Below are positions 1 through 7,383 of a stretch of DNA of 19,370 bases, one piece after another; position 1 is the stretch's first letter; every line of letters begins with the position of its first letter. Source of the stretch: an uncultured Clostridia bacterium (GTDB lineage Bacteria > Bacillota > Clostridia > RUG12999); assembly GCA_949739095.1 (NCBI GenBank), contig CATIYX010000208.1:1-19370 (forward strand). Reading direction: 5' to 3'. Below the pieces are notes generated by a model, which saw nothing but the letters and a program-made list of their open reading frames with translations, searched no databases and was not told the DNA's origin. The translations under genes and the position numbers were made by a program.

Positions 1-380
1 CCGCAACTTCCGCAACTCCCGCTGCAGCCACCCGTCGTCTGTTCTTCTCCTGTGACTTCAAAACGAATCACACTGTCCACTTTGTTCATCATTTCATCCA
101 GCTGCTGTTTTGTGTTGACATATCTGCGAATCACATCATTTTCCGTCAATTTTTCAAATTCCTCATTGATTTGCTTGCGCACTTCCAAAAGCTCCTGCGG
201 CGTAACATCTTCTTTTGCCGCCTGCTTTGCAAGCTGTTCACGTTTTTTATTATATTCCTGTGTAAGTTCCTGCGCTGTAGTATCGCTCAAATATGCTGCT
301 TCCGCATTTTTGAATGTGACAAAAATATCCGAGCTGACAATTGCTTTTCCCAGTAATTTCGCTTGTTCTAAAACTTCCAT
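1..380 (-). CDS. YlbF/RicA-family protein with cysteine-rich tail (C-terminus cut by window edge)
   Basis: Reading leftward from an ATG at 380, at least 126 codons are open to the window edge, with a GGAG about 10 nt upstream of the start. The protein begins MEVLEQAKLLGKAI and is a charged, helix-rich chain typical of the YlbF/YmcA (RicF/RicA) family. It ends in the visible part with a Gly/Cys-rich run, GGCSGSCGSCG. In Bacillus subtilis the RicA-RicF-RicT complex carries Fe-S clusters and affects RNase Y activity, sporulation and biofilm formation, and ricA (ymcA) lies directly after miaB (ymcB). The same order is seen here, 61 bp after miaB, probably as one transcript. The cysteine tail suggests a metal or cluster site (inference). 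Whether this is the RicA or the RicF counterpart cannot be told from one gene. Confidence 0.8.
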   Translation of the reverse strand, partial: MEVLEQAKLLGKAIVSSDIFVTFKNAEAAYLSDTTAQELTQEYNKKREQLAKQAAKEDVTPQELLEVRKQINEEFEKLTENDVIRRYVNTKQQLDEMMNKVDSVIRFEVTGEEQTTGGCSGSCGSC

Positions 381-441
381 CTTTTCATTTCTCCATTTCT
401 CTCTTTTTTCTGTCCGCAAAACGGACTCTCCCCTGCATATA

Positions 442-1872
442 CTATATCCTTTCTCCTACTAAGTAGAAAGTTTTTGCATATTGAATTTTCACAGGAACTA
501 TTTCTCCTATTAAATTTTCTGTCCCCTGAAAATGTACAATTTTTCCATGAAATGACCTGCCGCTCATCATGGTGGGGTCGTTTTTACTTGGTCCCTCCAC
601 TAAAATCTCGCAGGTTTTTCCAACATATATCTGATTGCGGCGGTAGCCGATTTCCTCCTGCAATTTCAGCAACTCATTAAAATTCTCCTGTTTTTCTTCT
701 TTAGACACCAAATCCGGCTTGTCCGCAGCGGGCGTGCCTTTACGTCTGGAATATAGAAAAGAAAACACACCGTCAAATTCTACCTGCCGCATCACCTCCA
801 GCGTGTCGGCAAATTCCTCTTTCGTTTCCCCAGGGAAACCTACAATGATGTCTGTCGTAAGCGTGATATCCGGCATTTTTTCTTTGATTTTACGTACCAA
901 TTCCAGATACCCTTCCTTTGTATATTTCCGGTTCATCTCTTTCAAAATACGGTTGTTACCCGCCTGAAACGGCAAATGCAGACTACGACACACGTGTTCA
1001 CACTCTGCCATAGCACATATGAGTTCATCGCTTAAATCCTTGGGATGGGACGTGATAAATTGAATTCTCTCTATGCCGTCTATCGCATTGATTTTGCGTA
1101 AAAGTTGCGCAAATGTCACGCCACAATTCAAATCTTTTCCATAGGAATTGACGTTTTGACCAATCAACTTCACTTCCTTACAGCCGTTTGCCGCAAGCTC
1201 CCGCACCTCCTGCAAAATATGCTCTGGAGCGCGGCTTTTTTCCCGTCCTCTAGTATAGGGCACAATACAATAGGAACAAAAATTGTTGCAGCCCGACATG
1301 ATAGTGACAGACGCACTATAGGGATTGTCTCGCTTCACAGGGAACCCTTCCGCAATGGCGTCCGCATCCTCAAGCACTTCAATCACCCGCTTGTGCCGCC
1401 GCAGATTTTCCAGCAGCAGACATGGAAAATGAACCAAATTGTGCGTCCCAAATACAACATCTACATAGGGAAACGATTTACGGATATATTCTAGCACGTG
1501 CGGTTCCTGCATCATGCAACCGCACAACGCCAAACGCAAATCTTTGTTTTTTTCTTTATAGCGTTTCAGTGCGCCCAGATTGCCATAAATCCGATATTCC
1601 GCGCCTTCACGGACCGCACAGGTGTTCATCAAAATCAAATCCGCATCTTGTTCTTTTTCTGTGAACCCATATCCCATTTCCACCAGCATACCGCGCAATA
1701 GTTCCATATCCGCCACATTTTGCTGGCAACCATAAACATGCGTATAGGCAAGTAACTGCCTCCCGCTTTCCTCTCTATATTGTTGCAACAAATCATAGAC
1801 TTCCTGCATCGCTGCATGGCATTGCTGTAAATATTCTTCCGAAATATTGAATCGGTTATTCACCTTATGCAT
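442..1872 (-). CDS. miaB: tRNA-2-methylthio-N6-dimethylallyladenosine synthase MiaB
   Basis: Radical-SAM methylthiotransferase that adds the 2-methylthio group to i6A37 of tRNAs reading UNN codons. Visible in order: an N-terminal helical extension (1-40); the UPF0004 domain with cluster cysteines C49 (VYGCQQN), C85 (MNTCAVRE) and C119 (CGCMMQE); the radical-SAM CxxxCxxC at C195/C199/C202 (GCNNFCSYCIVPYTRGRE); and a C-terminal TRAM RNA-binding domain from about residue 412. The length of 476 aa is normal for the family. The first ATG (1872) directly abuts AAAGGA with no spacer. A GTG three codons later (1863) sits 9 nt from the same AGGA and is a credible true start (473 aa). The next gene is the YlbF/RicA-family gene, 61 bp downstream; that pairing and the TRAM domain favour MiaB over MtaB or RimO. 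Confidence 0.95.
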   Translation of the reverse strand: MHKVNNRFNISEEYLQQCHAAMQEVYDLLQQYREESGRQLLAYTHVYGCQQNVADMELLRGMLVEMGYGFTEKEQDADLILMNTCAVREGAEYRIYGNLGALKRYKEKNKDLRLALCGCMMQEPHVLEYIRKSFPYVDVVFGTHNLVHFPCLLLENLRRHKRVIEVLEDADAIAEGFPVKRDNPYSASVTIMSGCNNFCSYCIVPYTRGREKSRAPEHILQEVRELAANGCKEVKLIGQNVNSYGKDLNCGVTFAQLLRKINAIDGIERIQFITSHPKDLSDELICAMAECEHVCRSLHLPFQAGNNRILKEMNRKYTKEGYLELVRKIKEKMPDITLTTDIIVGFPGETKEEFADTLEVMRQVEFDGVFSFLYSRRKGTPAADKPDLVSKEEKQENFNELLKLQEEIGYRRNQIYVGKTCEILVEGPSKNDPTMMSGRSFHGKIVHFQGTENLIGEIVPVKIQYAKTFYLVGERI

Positions 1873-2003
1873 TCCTTTCTATATTGTATGATGAATGCGA
1901 AGCATTTTCGCTCCTGCACACAAAAATGGCTCAAATCGCTCAGGGTGCGGAACTTTCGCTTAATATAAGCATGGTAAGTATTACATAATCATCCTATTAT
2001 ATT

Positions 2004-2032
2004 ATTATATACAATTTAAATGTTTTTTTCAA
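2004..2032 (-). promoter_or_regulatory. Sigma-A-type promoter of miaB
   Basis: On the minus strand TTGAAA (2027-2032) is followed by exactly 17 bases and TATAAT (2004-2009). Transcription would begin near 1997, giving a leader of about 125 nt before miaB. The surroundings are AT-rich. Confidence 0.72.
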
Positions 2033-2049
2033 GAGGAAAAGCGCACAAA

Positions 2050-2085
2050 AGCCTATTTTGTATAGAAATCAGACAAAATCCGGCT
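2050..2085 (-). terminator. Possible terminator after the small ORF
   Basis: Imperfect inverted repeat: AGCC-T-ATTTTGT (2050-2061) against ACAAAAT-CC-GGCT (2073-2085). Read on the minus strand it ends in GGCTTTTGTG, a weak U tract. It lies 24 bp after the stop of the small minus-strand ORF and just upstream of the miaB promoter. It could also act on plus-strand transcripts. Confidence 0.4.
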
Positions 2086-2108
2086 ATATTTTTAGGAAAG
2101 CTGCAATG

Positions 2109-2372
2109 CTACAGAAACAATGTTGTATCCGGCAGTACAATTCCCTGACGGTCATTCACCGCGCGCTGCGTTGTGATGGCAAGCAAATTCGCTGTAACAA
2201 GCTGCAACAAATTGGTCACAGTTGCAAGCTGCATTTCTGTCATATTATCAGCAATGGCAATCGCCAAAACACTGGCTGCTGCTACCAGTTGTTCTGTTCC
2301 TACTGTGCCTTTCATATCTTTTTTCTGTCCGCTTTTTTGTTCTTTTTTCTCCTCCATTGCCCGCACCCCCAC
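2109..2372 (-). CDS. Small uncharacterised protein (about 82-87 aa)
   Basis: I do not recognise this with confidence. The ORF runs from a GTG at 2372 (87 aa) or, more likely, from ATG 2357 (82 aa), which has a GGGGGTG stretch a few bases upstream. It ends at TAG 2109. The N-terminus is highly charged (EEKKEQKSGQKKD). The core is alanine/leucine-rich with two amphipathic or hydrophobic helices (LVAAASVLAIAIADNM and LATVTNLLQLVTANLLAI), and no cysteine is seen. It loosely recalls short Clostridial proteins of the DUF6774 kind, but that is memory, not a demonstrated match. It lies alone between the miaB promoter and the terminator of the AraC-type gene. It contains no full membrane span with flanking charges, so a cytosolic helical hairpin is the more likely shape. 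Confidence 0.55.
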   Translation of the reverse strand: MGVRAMEEKKEQKSGQKKDMKGTVGTEQLVAAASVLAIAIADNMTEMQLATVTNLLQLVTANLLAITTQRAVNDRQGIVLPDTTLFL

Positions 2373-2556
2373 TTTCCCATTTCCCTGTTTTTATATCTAT
2401 TTTATTTGTATGCGGACGAGATTTCATCTAGTATTCCCCATATTTTTTGTGACAAAAAGGAATAGCCATATCGCCCCTATGTAGTTTTGGTATCACATAC
2501 GCCAAAAACCTCACCGAAGCCCTTAATATACCTTCAACGTTTCTGCTTCTAAATCT

Positions 2557-2590
2557 AAAAAGGGGCCCCACATTAACGCAGCCCCCCTTT
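2557..2590 (-). terminator. Intrinsic terminator of the AraC-family gene
   Basis: On the minus strand AAAGGGG (2590-2584) pairs with CCCCTTT (2565-2559), with G/C-rich inner bases that can extend the stem, followed by TTTTTAGATTT. It begins 4 bp after the stop codon of the regulator. Confidence 0.75.
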
Positions 2591-2593
2591 ATA

Positions 2594-4867
2594 TCAAATT
2601 ATTTCCAAATATTTTCCAGGTGTCATCCCAAAATATTTTTTGAATGCACGTGTAAATGTCACACGGTTAGTATATCCAACTTGAATCGCTATCTCCTCCA
2701 CCGTTTTCTTCCTCTCTGTAAGCATTTCTTTCGCATGTTCCAAGCGTACCAGATGGATAAAATCAAGTAGAGCTTTTCCTGTCTGCTCCTTAAATAATTT
2801 CGACAGATAGTGTGGTGTTAATTCAAATTTTTCACCTAACATATTAATAGACAAATTTTGGTCCTGATAATATTCCATAACATATTCCGAAATCTTTTCT
2901 GATAAAGAAGTATCCTCTTCTGTTTCATCAAAAGCTTCCGCCATTTTACAAATTTTATCAATTGCATTACTTAAATCATCATGTAAAATATTAGGATGTT
3001 GTCCGCTGGTTGTGAGACGTTCCAAATGCAGTTCCGCAGCAAACTGCACTTCATTTTTGACTTCAATATCCAGTGCAGTTTTCATCAATACATTCACAAG
3101 ATTACTCACAATCCATTTCCCATAGGGATTGTCCGTCCCTCCGGCAAAGTTCGCTTGCCAGATTTGTTCAAATATCGTGCTTGCACCTGCAAAATCTCCG
3201 TCTTTCAGTGCCGAAATCATAAAGTGCTCTTTATCCAGCGGATAATAATACTGTGCCACTTCCTCATCGCGAATGTCATCATACCATGTCACTTCTTTTT
3301 CGCTAACCAGCACCCCCTTTTCCATTGTTGTCAATGCGTGCTGGTAGGAGGTTGCAATACCGCCTGGCGACTGCTGCACATCTCCTGCATAAATGCTAAG
3401 CGTGATATGGTATTTGGTATAAATTTCTTCGCAGAATTCCGGCAACAACCGGCGCATTTGCGTTTCCGGTTCCATCTGTTTTTGCGAAAAATTCAACAGC
3501 ACCGTTGTAACGCCGTTTTCCTGCACAGCATAGCATGTGCCCTGCGGTGCAAACGCTTTTTCCAGTGCATCAGAAATAATTCCCACCATGATATCATATA
3601 TTTCCTGAAAGGAACTCTGTCCTGCCGGACTACCCGCACCTTCTTCAAAATCTTCTATATATAGAATACATACCAAAAAATGGTCGGACACGAATTGCAG
3701 TTGCTCCTGAAAAGGAATTTGGTCATTCTGATATGCTTCCACCTGTCCATTCAACAATTTGCGCAGTTGCATCTCTTTGAGTACGCCATTTTGCCGTTCC
3801 AACTGTTGTTTGATATCACGGCGGCTTTCCAAAGTACCAGTAATGGCTTGATAGATATATTGATAGTCCTCTTGTACTTGATTTTCCCGATCACTTTCTG
3901 TGCTTAGCAACTGTGCAATTTGCCGGACAGGTTCAATATTCTTTTTGGATAAATAATAACTCGCTGCAAATCCAATAATCAAACAAATTAGTACGCTGAT
4001 GAAAAAACTGACTATTACACTGTACATCTGTCCCCAAAACACGTCATTTGACATAGCATATACCAGATAAAATGACGTGTAACTCATTTTCCGATAAACG
4101 GCAGTACGATTTCTAAATGGAATCACACCGGAACCTTCTGTAAATTGCTTCCCTTCAATGTCATGATTTTGCTGCACCGCTCCCAGCGAAATAGAATTGT
4201 CACTGTTTTGGTCATAAATAAAGATATCAGAATTATCTATATATTCATTAACAACATGGCTTAATTCTGTCGGCGTCATAATGGAACCAACAATTCCCTG
4301 CGCGCCATTCTCCTGCATCTGTCTCACAAAACAAAATTCGCCGCCGCTGGCTGTCCCATAACTTTGCCACCCGTTTCCTTCTTCTATCTGCTTTTTCCAC
4401 GTATCGTATGCCGTAGTAACACCTTTAATTTGATGATATTCTTTTAATGTAACAACGCTGGTAGGCATAATAATATATTCCTGTGCAGGAAGATAAATAA
4501 AATATGCTCCTGTCACTTCTCTATGTGTGCTGGTTTGTTCAATTTCCAACGTCATTTTATAAATATCGCGCATATTCACGTTTGACTGTCTTTCGACCTG
4601 TAGCAATGTTTGAACTGCTGTAGTATGGGCAACATCAATCGCCATCCGCTGTGCATTAGAAAATAGTCTGTCCAATTCTGAATTGATTTGCGCTGTCAAA
4701 TTCGTATTGGATTGAATCAATTCTTCCTTTAGCTTGACATACGAATAGACTTGTGAAAACAGATTGGTGATCAACGGAATCACCAAAATAAGTATGTAAG
4801 ACAGCAACCATTTTCTTGTCAGCGAAAGTGCATTTCCTAAAAACAGTCTCTTTATTTTGTCTGCCAT
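2594..4867 (-). CDS. Membrane-anchored AraC-family transcriptional regulator with extracellular sensor region
   Basis: 757 aa. Transmembrane helix 1 lies at about residues 20-42 after a short basic N-terminus. An extracytoplasmic sensor region follows (about 45-278, of the size and pattern of a Cache-type domain). Helix 2 is at about 281-306, then a cytoplasmic linker rich in Gln/Glu with coiled-coil character, then a classic AraC double helix-turn-helix at 655-757. Typical AraC features are LSINMLGEKFELTPHYLSKL, the VEEIAIQVGYTN segment, TFTRAFKKYFGMTPGKY at the end, and RLEHAKEML between the motifs. This architecture matches B. subtilis YtdP-like one-component regulators, which usually control neighbouring sugar uptake or degradation genes. 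No such genes lie next to it here, so its ligand and targets are unknown. The start is supported by GGGGAGG about 10 nt upstream. It has its own promoter and terminator. Confidence 0.9.
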   Translation of the reverse strand: MADKIKRLFLGNALSLTRKWLLSYILILVIPLITNLFSQVYSYVKLKEELIQSNTNLTAQINSELDRLFSNAQRMAIDVAHTTAVQTLLQVERQSNVNMRDIYKMTLEIEQTSTHREVTGAYFIYLPAQEYIIMPTSVVTLKEYHQIKGVTTAYDTWKKQIEEGNGWQSYGTASGGEFCFVRQMQENGAQGIVGSIMTPTELSHVVNEYIDNSDIFIYDQNSDNSISLGAVQQNHDIEGKQFTEGSGVIPFRNRTAVYRKMSYTSFYLVYAMSNDVFWGQMYSVIVSFFISVLICLIIGFAASYYLSKKNIEPVRQIAQLLSTESDRENQVQEDYQYIYQAITGTLESRRDIKQQLERQNGVLKEMQLRKLLNGQVEAYQNDQIPFQEQLQFVSDHFLVCILYIEDFEEGAGSPAGQSSFQEIYDIMVGIISDALEKAFAPQGTCYAVQENGVTTVLLNFSQKQMEPETQMRRLLPEFCEEIYTKYHITLSIYAGDVQQSPGGIATSYQHALTTMEKGVLVSEKEVTWYDDIRDEEVAQYYYPLDKEHFMISALKDGDFAGASTIFEQIWQANFAGGTDNPYGKWIVSNLVNVLMKTALDIEVKNEVQFAAELHLERLTTSGQHPNILHDDLSNAIDKICKMAEAFDETEEDTSLSEKISEYVMEYYQDQNLSINMLGEKFELTPHYLSKLFKEQTGKALLDFIHLVRLEHAKEMLTERKKTVEEIAIQVGYTNRVTFTRAFKKYFGMTPGKYLEII

Positions 4868-4922
4868 CCCATCGTTTCCTCCCCATCTCCACGCGCCCCT
4901 TTACGCGGATGTTTCATATTTT

Positions 4923-4951
4923 ATTTTAACATAAAGAAAAAACCAATTCAA
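4923..4951 (-). promoter_or_regulatory. Likely promoter of the AraC-family gene
   Basis: On the minus strand TTGAAT (4946-4951), a 17-base spacer and TAAAAT (4923-4928), about 55 bp before the start codon. An overlapping alternative, TTGGTT with TAAAAT, is possible 5 bases later. The rest of the gene-free stretch 4868-5191 holds only this promoter and the next operon's terminator. Confidence 0.55.
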
Positions 4952-5080
4952 TACAAAGTTGAAAGAAATTAGCCATGCAAAAAAACAGCTTGTCTATTTT
5001 GACAGTTCACTATTTCACACCAAAAGTAATCGGTCTCAAAAGAAATCATATGCTTTTGCTTTTCTCCTATCTCAAGTGCA

Positions 5081-5126
5081 AAAAACGCTCAAAAACGAGC
5101 CATATATCTCATCTTTGAGCGTTTTT
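5081..5126 (-). terminator. Terminator of the asd-dapA-dapB-ACT operon
   Basis: Perfect 13-bp inverted repeat AAAAACGCTCAAA (5081-5093) and TTTGAGCGTTTTT (5114-5126) with a 20-base loop. The A/T ends give a U tract in either direction, so it can work both ways. It lies 66 bp after the last stop codon of the operon and isolates it from the downstream regulator gene. Confidence 0.8.
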
Positions 5127-5191
5127 CATGTTTCAATGAAATGTATATAACCGAGCGACAAGAAGCCATAAGTCACGCAGTCTGTAAAAAG

Positions 5192-5659
5192 CTATTTTGT
5201 CAGCGTTTGCAACGCTGAAACTGCTGCGTCTGCGAACTGATCTGCTAATACAATGGAAATATCCACTTCTGAGGTGGATGTCAGCTTCGTCTCCACACCC
5301 GCTTCCGCCAACACTTCATAAACCGCCGCGGCTACGCCCGGCTGCTGCGCCATCCGTTTCCCTTCCACACATACTTTTGCGTTTCCGCTGTCTACTTCCA
5401 CCACGAAATTCTCAATCTGCTTTTTATAAGACGCTAACGTTTTAACTGCTTCATGCACATCTTTATCGGCAATTGTAAAAGAAAAGGTAACCTTGTTGCT
5501 TTTTTCCAAAGTACTCTGGCATATCACATCCACATTGATGTTCCGTGCCGCCACTTCCTTCAGTATATGGGCAATCACGCTAATATCATCCGGTAAATTA
5601 GAAATGCTGATAATGGATATGCCATCTACTACCTGAACGCTCTGAACTGCTTGTTCCAT
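5192..5659 (-). CDS. Stand-alone double-ACT protein resembling the aspartokinase regulatory domain
   Basis: 155 aa containing two ACT domains (about 14-75 and 95-152) in the arrangement of the aspartokinase C-terminus. ACT1 has NLPDDISVIAHILKEVAARN then INVDVICQ. ACT2 has AKVCVEGKRMAQQPGVAAAV then the hallmark TSTSEVDISIV (127-137). The amino-acid-kinase catalytic domain (KFGG motif, about 250 residues) is absent, and the upstream DNA belongs to dapB, so this is not a simple truncation. It has its own AAGGAAGGGG ribosome site and lies 26 bp after dapB in a lysine-riboswitch operon. In B. subtilis LysC a similar beta subunit arises by internal translation start; here it is a separate gene. A lysine- or threonine-sensing partner of a distant aspartokinase is the likeliest role (inference). 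A free-standing amino acid sensor for another enzyme is the alternative. Confidence 0.85.
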   Translation of the reverse strand: MEQAVQSVQVVDGISIISISNLPDDISVIAHILKEVAARNINVDVICQSTLEKSNKVTFSFTIADKDVHEAVKTLASYKKQIENFVVEVDSGNAKVCVEGKRMAQQPGVAAAVYEVLAEAGVETKLTSTSEVDISIVLADQFADAAVSALQTLTK

Positions 5660-5685
5660 AGTCCCCTTCCTTTCTTTCCATTTTC

Positions 5686-6444
5686 TTACATGGATTCCAC
5701 CAAATCCGCCATACTATACATTCCAGGCGTTTTGCCCTGCAGGAAGCGTGCCGCGCGGATACTCCCCACCGCAAACACTTCTTTGCTGGTCGCCGTATGA
5801 CTGAGTTCAATCACTTCATCTGTTCCTGCAAACACCACGTTATGCTGTCCGACAATCGTGCCGCCGCGCAGCGCATGAATACCGATTTCCTGTTTTCCGC
5901 GTTTTTTTCGGACACAATGGCGGTCATAGACATATTCCATTTCATCCTCCAAAACGGAATCAATGGCGTCTGCAATGGCAAGCGCTGTCCCGCTGGGTGC
6001 ATCCACCTTTTGGTTATGGTGCCGTTCAATAATTTCAATGTCAAAGTTGTCATATAACACGTTCGCTGCTTTTTTCACCAAATCAATCAGCAAATTCACG
6101 CCAAGCGACATATTGGCTGAGAAAAACACCGGAATGGTTTTCGACATGTCTTTCAATCGTTCCCGCTGGCTTTCATCCAGCCCCGTTGTCGCCATCACCA
6201 ACGGAATTTTTCGTTCCATCGCAAATTCCGTTAGTTTTTCAAATGCACTGGGATGGGAAAAATCAACAAGCACATCAGCTTGCCCTGTATACGCGGGCGG
6301 CAGTGAATAAATCGGAAAATCATATAAGCCCTGGTCCTGCAAATCAATACCACAAACGATTTCTACATCATCCGTTTCCGCTACAAGACGTGCAATCGCC
6401 TGACCCATTTTCCCATTGCAGCCACTGAGTATCATTTTTATCAT
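5686..6444 (-). CDS. dapB: 4-hydroxy-tetrahydrodipicolinate reductase DapB
   Basis: Reduces the DapA product with NAD(P)H to tetrahydrodipicolinate in the diaminopimelate/lysine pathway, in the cytosol. The 252 aa sequence shows the N-terminal dinucleotide-binding loop GCNGKMGQ (8-15), DFSHPSA (61-67), and the DapB signature ERHHNQKVDAPSGTA (140-154) with catalytic H142/K146 and substrate-binding SGT. The C-terminus returns to the nucleotide-binding domain. The length is slightly short but normal for Firmicutes. AAGGTG lies about 10 nt upstream of the ATG. It sits 20 bp after dapA and 26 bp before the double-ACT gene, so it is surely co-transcribed and under the lysine riboswitch. Confidence 0.97.
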   Translation of the reverse strand: MIKMILSGCNGKMGQAIARLVAETDDVEIVCGIDLQDQGLYDFPIYSLPPAYTGQADVLVDFSHPSAFEKLTEFAMERKIPLVMATTGLDESQRERLKDMSKTIPVFFSANMSLGVNLLIDLVKKAANVLYDNFDIEIIERHHNQKVDAPSGTALAIADAIDSVLEDEMEYVYDRHCVRKKRGKQEIGIHALRGGTIVGQHNVVFAGTDEVIELSHTATSKEVFAVGSIRAARFLQGKTPGMYSMADLVESM

Positions 6445-6464
6445 TTGTTTTCACACACCTTTTA

Positions 6465-7355
6465 TTATACGAGGGTAATTCCTGCACCCTTCATCGCTTC
6501 TTTTAGCACCACTGCGTTCTTTTCTTCCATCTCGCACAGCGGCAGACGGTATTTCCCGCAGTCATATCCCATAAATCCCAACGCTGCTTTCACAGGAATC
6601 GGATTCACTTCAATGAACAGCGCCGCAATCAAATCCATATATTTAAGCTGCAATTCCATGCTGCCCTGCACATCTCCTGCAAAATAACGCGCACAAATGT
6701 CGTGCGTTTCCTGCGGTAAAACATTTGCCAGCACGGAAATCACCCCTTTGCCGCCAATGGATAACATCGGTACAATGACATCATCATTGCCGGAATACAA
6801 ATCCAACTTGTCGCCACATGCTGCGCGAATTTTGGATGCATACGCCAAATTCCCGCTTGCCTCTTTCACTGCAACAATGTTTTCGATATCTGCCAGTTTT
6901 TTATATGTATCAATCGCAATCGTCACGCCGGTCCGGCTGGGCACGTTATATAAAATCACCGGAATGTCCACACTCTGTGCTGTTTTGCTGAAATGTTCAT
7001 ATAGCCCCTTCTGAGAAGCTTTGTTATAATATGGCGTTACCAGCAGTAAACCATCCGCACCAAGTTCCTGCGCCCGTTTAGAGAGCTGAATACCATGCGC
7101 CGTATCGTTGCTGCCTGTTCCGGCAATCACAGGTACCCGTCCCGCCACTTTTTCTACACCAAAGCGAATTACTTCCAAATGTTCGTCATCCGGCATGGTG
7201 GAAGCTTCTCCCGTTGTCCCACAAATAATAATCGCATCCGTACCACCCGCAATCTGGAATTCAATCAGCTTTTCCAGCATGTCATAGTCTACACCGGTTT
7301 CTGTATATGGCGTTACAATGGCAACGCCGCTGCCTGTAAACAGAGTTTTTTTCAT
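6465..7355 (-). CDS. dapA: 4-hydroxy-tetrahydrodipicolinate synthase DapA
   Basis: Condenses pyruvate with aspartate semialdehyde; a TIM-barrel class I aldolase-type enzyme. From the chosen ATG it is 296 aa. It carries GTTGE (46-50, catalytic T47), Y110, YNVPSRTG (136-143, with Y136 and R141) and the Schiff-base lysine K164 in VAVKEASG. These align by a constant offset of 3 with E. coli T44/Y107/Y133/R138/K161. An in-frame ATG at 7403 would add 16 residues, but it overlaps the end of asd. AAGGAG about 11 nt before 7355, and the normal family start (TLFTGSGVAIVTP), decide for 7355. It is 28 bp after asd and 20 bp before dapB. Confidence 0.97.
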   Translation of the reverse strand: MKKTLFTGSGVAIVTPYTETGVDYDMLEKLIEFQIAGGTDAIIICGTTGEASTMPDDEHLEVIRFGVEKVAGRVPVIAGTGSNDTAHGIQLSKRAQELGADGLLLVTPYYNKASQKGLYEHFSKTAQSVDIPVILYNVPSRTGVTIAIDTYKKLADIENIVAVKEASGNLAYASKIRAACGDKLDLYSGNDDVIVPMLSIGGKGVISVLANVLPQETHDICARYFAGDVQGSMELQLKYMDLIAALFIEVNPIPVKAALGFMGYDCGKYRLPLCEMEEKNAVVLKEAMKGAGITLV

Positions 7356-7383
7356 GATTTCACACGCTCCTTTTCCGGCAAGC

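Noticed and set aside
2058..2465. 135-codon open frame on the plus strand
   Set aside because: It covers the opposite strand of the small minus-strand ORF and both flanking regulatory regions; the composition is Cys/His/Phe-rich and no domain is recognisable.
2996..3664. 222-codon open frame on the plus strand
   Set aside because: It lies wholly antisense to the AraC-family gene, whose domains are clear; its protein is rich in Cys/His/Phe as expected for an antisense frame, and it has no good ribosome site.
5192..5659. Reading the double-ACT gene as the remnant of a broken aspartokinase
   Set aside because: The frame is intact with its own ribosome site in a tight operon, and the DNA directly upstream is an intact dapB with no kinase-domain remains.
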